Shown piece by piece: positions 26,473 to 35,022 of a stretch of 64,000 bases of DNA (positions within the stretch are counted from its first letter, which is position 1; the number at the start of each line of letters is the position of its first letter). The stretch is from the NCBI GenBank assembly GCA_031552195.1, contig JAVBMT010000013.1:1-64000 (forward strand), read 5' to 3'. Source of the DNA: JAVBMP01 sp031552195 (GTDB lineage: Bacteria; Desulfobacterota; Desulfovibrionia; Desulfovibrionales; Desulfovibrionaceae). The notes below the pieces were generated by a model, which was not told where the DNA came from, searched no databases, and worked only from the letters and a program-made list of their open reading frames with translations. A program made the position numbers and the translations under genes.

Positions 26473-27108
26473 ATGGCGATAGAGCTGCCTTCACCTCTCA
26501 TTAATGAAATCATGTCGCTGGCCGGCATTTTCGTGTTCGCCATAAGCGGCGCGGTGGCCGGCATACGCCGCCAGTGCGACATCTTCGGCGTTCTGGTGCT
26601 TGCCGTCACAGCCTCCTTGTTCGGCGGAATCGCGCGCGACGTTCTGCTGGGCGCCCTCCCGCCGGCCAATCTCCAATCCTGGGAATACCTGGCGGCGGCC
26701 GGCGCGGCGGCCGTGGTCAGCTTTTATTTCTACCCCCTGGTCAGCCGCCTGGACAACCCGGTGGAAATATTCGACGCCATCGGCCTTGGGGTTTTTACCG
26801 TCATCGGCACGGAAAAAGCCCTGTTTTACGGGCTCAATGCTCCCTGGGCCATCGTTCTCGGCGTTATTACGGCCATAGGCGGCGGCATAGCGCGCGACGT
26901 CCTGCTCGGGCAAATGCCCATAGTCTTGCGCGCCGAAATATATGCGACCGCGGCGTTGTTAGGGTCGGCCATTGTGGCCGTCTGCTATAGAATGCTGCCG
27001 CAAATTCCGTCAGATTACGCCCTGGCCGCCGGAGCGGCGGTTTGCACCACCCTGCGGCTGCTGGCCCTGCATTATCGCTGGCACATAAACATAAGCCCGC
27101 CTTCATGA
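26473..27108 (+). CDS. UPF0126/TRIC-like membrane protein (YicG/YadS family)
   Basis: A 211-residue membrane protein made of two similar three-helix halves; each half carries the family motif GGIARDVLLG (at about 50-59 and 136-145) and an FAISGA or FTVIG segment. Characterised relatives are trimeric cation channels or have been linked to glycine uptake. The internal repeat is directly visible; the substrate is not predictable. Confidence 0.88.
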   Translation: MAIELPSPLINEIMSLAGIFVFAISGAVAGIRRQCDIFGVLVLAVTASLFGGIARDVLLGALPPANLQSWEYLAAAGAAAVVSFYFYPLVSRLDNPVEIFDAIGLGVFTVIGTEKALFYGLNAPWAIVLGVITAIGGGIARDVLLGQMPIVLRAEIYATAALLGSAIVAVCYRMLPQIPSDYALAAGAAVCTTLRLLALHYRWHINISPPS

Positions 27109-27142
27109 AGGATGAAAGCGGGGTTTTGCGCGCCCGGCAGTC

Positions 27143-27172
27143 TTGACAAACAGTGGGGCGGAAGAACATAAT
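27143..27172 (+). promoter_or_regulatory. Promoter candidate for glmM
   Basis: A consensus TTGACA, an 18 bp spacer and CATAAT, 100 bp before the glmM start. Confidence 0.55.
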
Positions 27173-27272
27173 AACGAATAAAGCCAGCCTGGGAACAAAT
27201 GGCTTCGGGTTGCCGGCGGGCTGATTCCGGCGCGATTTACGCGGCCGGCCTCAACAAACTAAAGGATCTAAA

Positions 27273-28625
27273 ATGGGCAAAAGGCTTTTTGGAACAGACG
27301 GCATGCGCGGTCAGGTCAACGTCTATCCCATGGTGCCTGACATGGCTTTGCGCCTCGGCCTGGCCGCCGGGACATATTTCAGAAGCGGCGATAAAACCCA
27401 CCGTGTCGTTATCGGCAAAGACACCCGCCTTTCCGGCTATATTTTTGAAGACGCCCTTACGGCCGGGCTGTGCGCCGCCGGCATGAACGTAATGCTGGTC
27501 GGCCCGATGCCTACCCCGGCCATAGCCTTTCTCACGCGCAGCATGCGGGCCGATTTCGGCGTGGTCATTTCCGCCTCGCACAACCCGTATCACGACAACG
27601 GCATAAAATTTTTCGACGCGAACGGCTACAAGCTTCCGGACAAGGTCGAAGACATCATCACAGACATGGTGCTCGACCCCACCTGGGAATGGGATTACCC
27701 GCCCGCGAACAAGGTGGGCAAGGCCAAAAAAATTGAAGACTCCTCGGGCCGCTACATCGTTTCAATCAAGAACAGCTTTCCCTCGCACCTTACGCTGGAC
27801 GGCCTGCGCGTGGTCATAGACTGCGCCAACGGCGCCAACTACAAAGTCGCCCCCATGGCCCTGGAAGAACTGGGGGCCGAGGTCGTTAAAATAGGCGCCG
27901 AACCGGACGGCTTGAACATCAACTACCGTTGCGGATCTCTGCACCCTGACGTAGCCGCGGCCAAGGTTGTCGAAACCCGCGCCGACATCGGCATAGCCCT
28001 TGACGGCGACGCCGACCGCGTGATCCTGGTCGATGAAAAAGGCACCATACTGGACGGGGACCAGATCATGGCCATGTGCGCCCAGGACATGATGCAGCGC
28101 GGCTGCCTGCCGCAAAACAAACTGGTGGCCACGGTAATGAGCAACATGGCCCTCGAGGTCTTCATGAAAGACAACGGCGGATCGCTCCTGCGCACCGCCG
28201 TGGGCGACCGCTACGTGGTTGAAGCCATGTGCGAACACGGCCTTAACCTTGGCGGCGAACAGTCCGGCCACCTCATTTTCCGCGAATACAGCACAACGGG
28301 CGACGGCCTGCTGGCCGCCCTTCAGGTTTTGCGCATCATGTGCGAACGCGGCAAGCCGCTTTCAGCGCTGGCCGGGCAGCTCGACCTTTTCCCGCAAACC
28401 CTGATCAACGTGCCGGTGAAAGAAAAACGGCCCTTTGAGGAATGCGAAGACATCATGACCGCCAAAGACAAGGCGGAAAAAAACCTGGGCGAACGCGGGC
28501 GCGTGCTGCTGCGCTATTCCGGCACAGAACCGCTGGTGCGCGTAATGGTGGAAGGCGAAGACGAAGAGCAGGTGGCCCGCCTGGCGGAAGACATGGCTGA
28601 AGCCGTGCGTTGCGCCCTGCGCTAG
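27273..28625 (+). CDS. glmM: Phosphoglucosamine mutase
   Basis: Interconverts glucosamine-6-phosphate and glucosamine-1-phosphate for UDP-GlcNAc, feeding peptidoglycan and lipopolysaccharide. The protein has 450 residues with the phosphoserine active site S102 in ISASHNPYHDNGIKF, the metal loop ALDGDADRV, the substrate loop GGEQSGH and the C-terminal phosphate site RYSGTEPLVRVM. The ATG has AAAGGA upstream. The TAG stop shares two bases with the start of a family A repeat. Confidence 0.96.
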   Translation: MGKRLFGTDGMRGQVNVYPMVPDMALRLGLAAGTYFRSGDKTHRVVIGKDTRLSGYIFEDALTAGLCAAGMNVMLVGPMPTPAIAFLTRSMRADFGVVISASHNPYHDNGIKFFDANGYKLPDKVEDIITDMVLDPTWEWDYPPANKVGKAKKIEDSSGRYIVSIKNSFPSHLTLDGLRVVIDCANGANYKVAPMALEELGAEVVKIGAEPDGLNINYRCGSLHPDVAAAKVVETRADIGIALDGDADRVILVDEKGTILDGDQIMAMCAQDMMQRGCLPQNKLVATVMSNMALEVFMKDNGGSLLRTAVGDRYVVEAMCEHGLNLGGEQSGHLIFREYSTTGDGLLAALQVLRIMCERGKPLSALAGQLDLFPQTLINVPVKEKRPFEECEDIMTAKDKAEKNLGERGRVLLRYSGTEPLVRVMVEGEDEEQVARLAEDMAEAVRCALR

Positions 28626-28773
28626 GGGGACGTTTTTCTAAATAAGCGCCTTTGCGCCATAGACAAGGAAAACGGCCTTGTTGCGAATGGGAATATATTC
28701 TTGCGGTGCCCGAGCGGAGAAAAAAATACGCTGACGCGGCATTCAGGCAAAAGATTTGGTTAGAGGCAAGCTC
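28624..28773 (-). repeat. MITE-like family A repeat, copy 4 (reverse orientation, divergent)
   Basis: In reverse orientation it matches copy 1 along its whole length: CTAAATAA near the left end, GACAAGGAAAACGGCCTT and CGGAGAAAAAAA inside, and AAAAGATTT near the right end. Its first bases overlap the TAG stop of glmM. Confidence 0.7.
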
Positions 28774-29059
28774 AGGAACGGCCCGGCATTTTCAGTGCCG
28801 GGCCGCTACGCGGCGCATAGGGCTGACGCCGCATCCGCCGGAAGCTGCTCTATTGATTTTAAAAAGTGATAAAATATATCGCCTTAAAGTTCTGAGCGGA
28901 CGCGTGCCGGACATTAGACGCGCATCCGCCAGCTGAACTCCCTATCGGGGAAACCGGGTTTTCACTGGTCCATTCCGGGCGCAAGGCGGCGTATATTCGA
29001 ATGAACTACGCCTCCTTGCCTTGCCGCGCGTTGTTGCCATATCCCATTCAGGAGGCCTT
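28626..29059. other. Intergenic region glmM/DUF169
   Basis: This 434 bp region has no credible gene. It holds family A copy 4 and a perfect 10 bp hairpin CGGCCCGGCA/TGCCGGGCCG at 28779-28805. A weak promoter candidate lies at 28853-28880 (TTGATT, 16 bp, TATATC). The last 180 bp contain nothing I recognise. Confidence 0.6.
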
Positions 29060-29854
29060 ATGTCCATGTCTTTCGCCGAGATGCAGGAATGCCTGATGCG
29101 CGAACTGCGCCTTTATCACTACCCCATTGCGGTGCAATATCTTTTTGACGAAGCCGAGGTTGAAGATTTCAAAAAAGAATTCTCACCCCTGGTTCCGGCA
29201 AAATCGCTGAGTTACTGCCAATGGGAAATAGCGGCCCGCATGCGCGGCGACGTGGTGCTGGGCATGCCGGAAAACCTGAGTTGCTCCAGCGCGGCCTACT
29301 GTTTCGGCTGGAAAGAACTTGACGAAACGATTCTTAAAAGCCACCTGCACCTCGTGCGCGATATGGAACAGGGGGAATCCTTTTTCCGCAGCAAGGTCCG
29401 CCTGCCCATGGGCCAGCTCAAGGCCGTGGCGGTCATGCCTCTGGGCAAGGCCCGGCGAACGCCCACGCTGGCGCATTTTTACTGCGACAACATACAGGCC
29501 CTGTTTCTCTGCATAGACTATATGTCCGCAACAAACGCCCACCCCCTGCGTTCCTGCATGAGCATTAATTCCGCCGCTTGCGGCGGAGGGGTGTTTTCGC
29601 ATATTGAGCAGACCTTCAACACCCTTCCCCCTTGTTTCGGCGGGCACACTTCCGGAAAAACGGAGCGCGGCGAAACCAATGTGTTCATTCCGGGCAAAGA
29701 TATTGAAAAAACCGTGCTGCGCATGCTTGAACGCATCAAAAAACCCGAGGCGCTTCAGGGCGCGCCCGCCCCTTTCCCCGGCGCGCACATCTGTAAAAAC
29801 TGTTCGCGCATCGCTTTCAAACAGCCTGACCCGGACGGAACCACTAAACTCTAA
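29060..29854 (+). CDS. DUF169 family protein
   Basis: A 264-residue protein of the DUF169 family, found mainly in anaerobes. Typical features are the N-terminal segment LYHYPIAVQYLF, a Cys-containing stretch ENLSCSSAAYCFGW and a C-terminal CKNCSR motif that could bind metal. The ATG at 29060 follows GGAGG by four bases; the ATG at 29066 has more usual spacing. No biochemical role is known to me. It is flanked by repeats on both sides. Confidence 0.75.
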   Translation: MSMSFAEMQECLMRELRLYHYPIAVQYLFDEAEVEDFKKEFSPLVPAKSLSYCQWEIAARMRGDVVLGMPENLSCSSAAYCFGWKELDETILKSHLHLVRDMEQGESFFRSKVRLPMGQLKAVAVMPLGKARRTPTLAHFYCDNIQALFLCIDYMSATNAHPLRSCMSINSAACGGGVFSHIEQTFNTLPPCFGGHTSGKTERGETNVFIPGKDIEKTVLRMLERIKKPEALQGAPAPFPGAHICKNCSRIAFKQPDPDGTTKL

Positions 29855-29911
29855 GAGCATTTTTACTTTAAAAAAGTTTAAATGCCTTCAGGGTATTTTT
29901 TAAAAATGCTC
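29855..29911. repeat. Palindromic repeat family B, copy 2
   Basis: Starts immediately after the TAA of the DUF169 gene. A perfect 11 bp inverted pair GAGCATTTTTA/TAAAAATGCTC bounds 57 bp. The first 32 bases match copy 1 (from 25216) at 28 positions. Confidence 0.65.
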
Positions 29912-29990
29912 GCCGATGCGTAAGGCGCTGGATAAAAATTCAGCTTCTTGCGCATTTTACTTATTTCGCGCTCTGCGCTATCGTTAAAAA

Positions 29991-31757
29991 ATGCATGAAT
30001 ATAATTTACTGGAAATTCTGGCTGTAGGTTTTGTTCTGGCCCTTGCTTTCGGTTATGCCGCGCACCGCTTGAAACTTTCCCCCATAGTCGGCTATCTGCT
30101 GGCGGGTTTTCTGGTCGGCCCGCACTCGCCCGGTTTTGTGGCCGATGCGGGCCTGGCGGGGCAGCTTTCCGAAGCCGGAGTCATACTCCTCATGTTCGGG
30201 GTCGGGCTGCATTTCAACATGCAAGACCTCCTGGCCGTGAAAGGCGTGTCTTTGCCCGGAGCGATAGCGCAAAGCACCGTGGCTACCGCGCTCGGGGCCG
30301 CTGTGGCCGTTGCGCTGGGTTACCCGCTGTCTGTGGGGCTGTTCATGGGCATGGGCCTGGCCGTAGCCAGCACTGTGGTGCTTTTACGGGTGCTTACAGA
30401 CAGCAATATGTTGAACACCGTTCACGGGCATGTCGCCGTGGGCTGGCTGGTTGTTGAAGACCTCTTCACCGTGCTCATTTTGGTCTTGCTGCCCAGCCTG
30501 GCCATGATCACGGGCGCCGGCGGCCTTCCGCCCGAAGGCGCGGGCGTGTTGCCCCTGCTTAAAGCCTTCGGCGGGGCGGCCTTGCGCCTCGGCGCTTTGT
30601 GGGTTGTCGTGCTTGTGGTGGGGGGAAAGGTCGTACCCTGGCTTATCACCAGGGTTGCCCGCACCCGCTCGCAGGAGCTTTTCACCCTTACCGTGCTGGC
30701 CGCCGCTTTCGCGACCGCCGTGGCCGCTGCGGTGTTCTTTCAGGCCTCTATGGCGCTTGGCGCTTTTCTCGGAGGCATGGTCATAGGCAAAACCAAAGTC
30801 AGCCACAAGGCCGGAACGGACATACTGCCCATGCGCGACGCCTTCGCCGTGCTGTTCTTCATTTCCGTGGGCATGCTGTTCGACCCGTCTTTTTTGCTGG
30901 CCCAGCCCCTGCTTATAGCGCTTTGCCTGCTGATCGTGCTTGTGGCCAAGCCTGTTACCGCCTTCGTCGTGGTCTGCCTTCTCGGCTATTCCGCCAATAC
31001 CGCGCTTATTGTGGCCGTAAGCCTGGCCCAGATAGGGGAGTTTTCCTTCATTCTGGCGCAGCAGGCGCAACACCTGGGCTTGGTGCCGGACATGGTGTAT
31101 AACGTCATGGTGGTGTGCGCCCTGGTTTCCATAACCCTGAACCCCTGGCTTTTCGGAGCTGTGCCCGCCATCAGGAAATTTTTGCGACGCAAACCCGGAA
31201 TCTGGAAATTCCTGAACGCCAGGGCCGAGAAGAAATCCGCCAGAGGGTTTCAGCCAAGCCCGGTGGAACAGCCTGACGGAGAGGTTATCTGCGCCATTGT
31301 AGTGGGGTACGGCCCCACAGGGAAAAACGTGGTGGCCTCGATGCAGGAAGAACAGATCAGGCCTGTCGTCATCGACCTGAATATGGACACGGTCAACCAG
31401 CTGAACGCGGATAATATCGCCGCTATTTACGGTGATTCGTCAAAACGCGATATTTTGCAGGCCGCCGGCATCGGAATGGCCCGTTACCTTGTCATAACCC
31501 TGCCGCACCTTGAACAGACCGCGGTTACAGCGGCGGTCGCCAAAAATATCAACCCGGAAATACGCATTCTGGCCAGGGCGCGTTTTTTGAATGATGAAGA
31601 GTTCTTGCGCAAGATGGGGGTTGCGGACATAACTTTTGAGGAAAATGAAGTGGCGCGCGCGCTCACGCAAATGGTGAAAGAAGACATACGCCGCTGCAAC
31701 GAAAACATGAGCCTTTGCCTGGCGGAAAACCTGGCGGCCGGATCGGAAGAATTTTAA
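29991..31757 (+). CDS. CPA2 cation/proton antiporter with TrkA-N domain (YbaL/KefB type)
   Basis: A 588-residue inner-membrane antiporter. Residues about 5-390 form the Na/H-exchanger fold with many helices (GYLLAGFLVGPHSPGF, GVILLMFGVGLHF). Residues about 430-560 form a TrkA-N/RCK domain with nucleotide site VVGYGPTGKNV, expected to gate transport by NAD(H) binding. The layout fits YbaL/RosB/KefB proteins, which move K+ or Na+ against protons. The stop codon lies within a strong hairpin. Confidence 0.9.
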   Translation: MHEYNLLEILAVGFVLALAFGYAAHRLKLSPIVGYLLAGFLVGPHSPGFVADAGLAGQLSEAGVILLMFGVGLHFNMQDLLAVKGVSLPGAIAQSTVATALGAAVAVALGYPLSVGLFMGMGLAVASTVVLLRVLTDSNMLNTVHGHVAVGWLVVEDLFTVLILVLLPSLAMITGAGGLPPEGAGVLPLLKAFGGAALRLGALWVVVLVVGGKVVPWLITRVARTRSQELFTLTVLAAAFATAVAAAVFFQASMALGAFLGGMVIGKTKVSHKAGTDILPMRDAFAVLFFISVGMLFDPSFLLAQPLLIALCLLIVLVAKPVTAFVVVCLLGYSANTALIVAVSLAQIGEFSFILAQQAQHLGLVPDMVYNVMVVCALVSITLNPWLFGAVPAIRKFLRRKPGIWKFLNARAEKKSARGFQPSPVEQPDGEVICAIVVGYGPTGKNVVASMQEEQIRPVVIDLNMDTVNQLNADNIAAIYGDSSKRDILQAAGIGMARYLVITLPHLEQTAVTAAVAKNINPEIRILARARFLNDEEFLRKMGVADITFEENEVARALTQMVKEDIRRCNENMSLCLAENLAAGSEEF

Positions 31758-31776
31758 CAAAGTTAAAATTCTTCCG
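31744..31776. terminator. Bidirectional hairpin overlapping the antiporter stop codon
   Basis: GGAAGAATTTTAAC and its exact complement (arms 31745-31758 and 31762-31775, plus a closing C-G pair) with loop AAA. The TAA stop is inside the first arm. It lies between convergent genes and could end transcription from both sides, but the T-runs are within the stem rather than after it. Confidence 0.6.
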
Positions 31777-31826
31777 GCGGGCGCGCAGCGGACGCACGCA
31801 AGCGAGCAGCGCGGTGTTCTGAAAAG

Positions 31827-33659
31827 CTACGCCGTTTCCATTTCCAGCCCGGAAAGGAAAAAGTCGCGTTCGGCTGCGAATTTGGCGTCAATGGTTTGCC
31901 GCAGCAAGCGGGAAATCTGGCGGCTGGTGTCAAAGGAGCCTATCTGCCGCAGCAATTCGCGAAATTCCTCAGAATTGGAATTGCGTATGATATGTTTAAT
32001 GGCGGGAATTGCCTGCGGGGTGATGGAAAGCTCGTCAACCCCCATAGCAAGGAGCACCGGCAGGCAATAAGGATCCGAAGCCATTTCGCCGCAGATGCAG
32101 ACTGGAATGCCGGCCCGGTGGGCCATATCGACGGTATATTTGATGGCCCTGATAACCGCCGGGTGCAAGGGCTGGTAAAGATAGGCCACATGCTTGTTGC
32201 CCCGGTCTATGCCCAGTGAATACTGAATAAGGTCGTTTGTCCCTATACTGAAAAAATCGGCCTCTCTGGCCAGGGCGTCGGCGATGAACACGGCTGACGG
32301 CAGTTCTATCATCACGCCCACCGGAATTTCTCGGTCAAAGGGCAGGCCTTCCGCTTTCAGCTCCTGCCTTACTTCATTCAGCACGGACTTGGCCTGTTGC
32401 AGTTCCTGAAATGAAGAAATGAGAGGGAACATGATCGCGGCGTTGCCGTGCGCGCTGGCCCGCAAAATAGCCCGTAACTGGCTTCGGAAGATATCCTGAT
32501 GGCGCAGGCAATAGCGTATGGAGCGCAAACCCAGGGCCGGGTTGGCTTCTTCAAGGTTTTCCGCCTGCTGCAGCAACTTGTCCGCCCCCACGTCAAGGGT
32601 TCGGAAAACGACCCGCTGCCCGGCCATGGCTTCCAGCAGGCATTTGTAATCCGCATAGAGCTCTTGCTCGTCAGGCAGCTTTTCACGGTACATGAAGCCG
32701 AATTCCGTCCTGTACAGGCCTATGCCCTGGCTGCCGTGGCGTTCAAGATCCGCGGCCGCGGCGGGAAGCTCGATATTGGCGGAAACGACGAAACGGACCC
32801 CGTCTTCCGTAACGGCCGGAAACTGCGCGTCCTGGCGGATGCCTTCCCCAAAGGATGTAAAGCGGGCCTGGAGGTCGTAATAGCTGGCCAGCACGGCTTC
32901 GTCCGGATTGACGAGAACGCGCCCCTGCAACCCGTCGACCACAAGCAGGTCGCCGTCTTTGACGGTTTCTTCAAGGCCGGTGACCCCGACAACGCAAGGG
33001 GTTCGCAAACTGCGCGCCAGAATGCCGGTGTGCGAGGTTTTGCCGCCCATTTCAGTTGCGATGGCGATAATATTGTCGTGGAAATGTCCTAGGGCGTCAG
33101 CCGGGCTGAGATCATGCGATAAAAGAATACCGGGACCGGCAGGGGGCTGCCCGGTGCCGCTTCCGGCCAGGCGGGCGATAATGCGGTCTGAAACCACGCT
33201 TATGTCGCGAACCCGCTCGCGCAGGTAATCGGAGCCGATGCTGTTGAAACCGGCGCATATTTTGGCCGTGCTTTCTTCCAGCGCCCATTCCGCGCTGTAG
33301 TGCTCGCTTTCTATAAACCTGACCGCCTGCGAGGCCAGTTTGGGATCGCGGCAAATCATAATGTGTGCGTCGACAATAGCGGCCTGTTCGCCAAGCTCAG
33401 GCGGAATTTTGTGCCTGACTTCGTTGAAGTCGGACGCAACCTGGTCTATGGCCCGGTAAAGGCGCTTTATTTCAGAAGGAACCAAGGCGGGCGGAACGCG
33501 CCGCCGCATGTGCTTCTTCTGGGGTTTGCGGTGCAGAAAATGAGCCCGGCCTATGCCTATTCCGGCGGCAACAGCCAAACCGCGCAAAACAGCCCGCCCC
33601 GCAAAGCCTTCGCTATGCGCGGAAAGGCGCGCGCCGTAGGAAAATATCGCTTCCGCCAA
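31827..33659 (-). CDS. ptsI: Phosphoenolpyruvate-protein phosphotransferase (PTS enzyme I)
   Basis: Transfers phosphate from PEP to HPr. The protein has 610 residues with the active histidine H210 in GGKTSHTGILAR, a C-terminal PEP-binding barrel and the conserved PVCICGEMASDP. The start is a TTG at 33659 with GGAG seven bases upstream. No ATG fits, and the result is about 24 residues more than usual before GLAVAAGIGIG. It follows the HPr gene by 48 bp. Confidence 0.93.
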   Translation of the reverse strand: MAEAIFSYGARLSAHSEGFAGRAVLRGLAVAAGIGIGRAHFLHRKPQKKHMRRRVPPALVPSEIKRLYRAIDQVASDFNEVRHKIPPELGEQAAIVDAHIMICRDPKLASQAVRFIESEHYSAEWALEESTAKICAGFNSIGSDYLRERVRDISVVSDRIIARLAGSGTGQPPAGPGILLSHDLSPADALGHFHDNIIAIATEMGGKTSHTGILARSLRTPCVVGVTGLEETVKDGDLLVVDGLQGRVLVNPDEAVLASYYDLQARFTSFGEGIRQDAQFPAVTEDGVRFVVSANIELPAAAADLERHGSQGIGLYRTEFGFMYREKLPDEQELYADYKCLLEAMAGQRVVFRTLDVGADKLLQQAENLEEANPALGLRSIRYCLRHQDIFRSQLRAILRASAHGNAAIMFPLISSFQELQQAKSVLNEVRQELKAEGLPFDREIPVGVMIELPSAVFIADALAREADFFSIGTNDLIQYSLGIDRGNKHVAYLYQPLHPAVIRAIKYTVDMAHRAGIPVCICGEMASDPYCLPVLLAMGVDELSITPQAIPAIKHIIRNSNSEEFRELLRQIGSFDTSRQISRLLRQTIDAKFAAERDFFLSGLEMETA

Positions 33660-33707
33660 TTCATCGCTCCAACTTTTTGCTTCGCCTGATTTTTACCCGC
33701 ATTCCGC

Positions 33708-34007
33708 TTAACCCTGTGGGTTGCAAGATCTGGCGAGTTCTTTCAGAATTTCGGTCATGGCCGCTCCGGCCGCCGCCGCGTCCTCACCTTGGCAGCGCAG
33801 CACCAGTTCCGCCTGGTGCGGCGCCGCGAGCGAGAGCAGATCAAGAATGCTTTTAACATCAACGGTGCGCCCTTCCCAAGACAGGGTCACGTCCGAGGCA
33901 AAGCCTTGCGCGGCTTGAGCCAGAACCGCCGCCGGGCGCGCGTGAATGCCGTAGGCGTCTTGCACGCGTATCTTGTTTTCGAAAAAATCCGTCTTTTTCT
34001 GATCCAT
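33708..34007 (-). CDS. ptsH: HPr phosphocarrier protein
   Basis: A small PTS phosphocarrier of 99 residues. The phosphorylated histidine is H22 in AYGIHARPAAV. A serine at 53 (DVKSILDLLSL) corresponds to the HPr regulatory Ser46, though no HPr kinase gene is in the window. The ATG at 34007 is chosen because residues before it do not belong to the HPr fold; only a weak GAAG precedes it. The gene sits between EIID and enzyme I. Confidence 0.92.
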   Translation of the reverse strand: MDQKKTDFFENKIRVQDAYGIHARPAAVLAQAAQGFASDVTLSWEGRTVDVKSILDLLSLAAPHQAELVLRCQGEDAAAAGAAMTEILKELARSCNPQG

Positions 34008-34045
34008 ATCTTCAACAATGCTTGATGTTAGTTTCGTATAAAACT

Positions 34046-34834
34046 TCAATTCAGCCACATAAAAGCGGTAATAACGCACAAGGCCGGCACAATCGCCAGG
34101 ACGCGCGGAACGTGCAGGCGTTCGGAAGCAAAAGCCGCCGCAACGGAAAAACCGAGCGGCAAAAACCATAACAGCCGTGCCCGCAGCGTTTCATTTTCGC
34201 CCAGATACTCTGAAAAAGCCAAAGATTCCCCGCGCCCGGCGAAAAAAACACCGGCCAGAAGGGCCAAAAGCAGCAAGGCGTTCAAAAGCTTTATCCAGTC
34301 TCCCTTATTGATCAGCCTCAACCTGGTAAGCCAGCCCAATACCTTAAGCCCGTAGGCGTAACCGGCCCAAAAGCAGCAAACCCGCCACGCCTGGCCGGCC
34401 AAAAGGCAGACCCCCAACACGGCCAGGGCTGTCCGGGGCAAACCCAACACCGCAAGCAGGCACAAGAGCAACGAAACGCAAACGGCCAGGCTGCCGGAGA
34501 ATAGCGAATCTCCAAGGCCGGAAAGGCTGTTCAGGGTGGTGTCTTTAAGGCCGGTAAGCAGATTGTCGGGAAACAGCCCCTGCGCGATGGCCGTTTCAAT
34601 ATTCAGAAAGGCTCCGACCAGCAGCGGAGTCCAGAGGTAATGGCAATTATGGTGAGGGGAATAACGGCGGCAGGCGTCGGAAAAACCTCCGCCCGCGGCG
34701 TGGATATAGTCCAGCCCGGGGGCCATGGCGTGCACAAAGCCGATGTTTTGCAGGCCGCGCGTGTTCTGGCCCGCCCCTATCATATAACTGCGCAAAAAAC
34801 ATTTGAGCAGTATCTTAAAAGGTAACTTCCGCAT
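34046..34834 (-). CDS. PTS mannose-family EIID component (orphan)
   Basis: A 262-residue membrane component of a mannose-type PTS permease. The family signature is the N-terminal half: LLKCFLRSYMIGAGQN, MAPGLDYIH, then HHNCHYLWTPLLVGAFLNIE. The C-terminal part is hydrophobic. EIID needs EIIC and the EIIA/EIIB proteins, and none are in the window. Upstream there is instead a family A repeat and the end of a kinase gene. It may pair with components elsewhere or be the remains of a larger cluster. Confidence 0.88.
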   Translation of the reverse strand: MRKLPFKILLKCFLRSYMIGAGQNTRGLQNIGFVHAMAPGLDYIHAAGGGFSDACRRYSPHHNCHYLWTPLLVGAFLNIETAIAQGLFPDNLLTGLKDTTLNSLSGLGDSLFSGSLAVCVSLLLCLLAVLGLPRTALAVLGVCLLAGQAWRVCCFWAGYAYGLKVLGWLTRLRLINKGDWIKLLNALLLLALLAGVFFAGRGESLAFSEYLGENETLRARLLWFLPLGFSVAAAFASERLHVPRVLAIVPALCVITAFMWLN

Positions 34835-34873
34835 TTGTACTCTGCCGCTCAGGAATATTACTTCTGTTGCCCT

Positions 34874-35022
34874 GGGAACTGTTTCTAAATAAATCTTTTG
34901 TCCAAATACCGCGTCAATCGTCCTTTTTTCTCCGGTCGAGTACCGTAAGAGTACACTCTCTTCGCAAAAAAGGCCGTTTTTCTTGTCTTTGGCGCAAAAT
35001 CTTTTATTTAGAAACAGCCCCT
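34874..35022 (+). repeat. MITE-like family A repeat, copy 2 (complete)
   Basis: A 149 bp copy nearly identical to 1974-2123, with a slightly altered left end (GGGAACTGTTTCT) and an intact right end. On the minus strand the right inverted end is read as the last codons and TAA stop of the histidine kinase gene. Confidence 0.85.
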
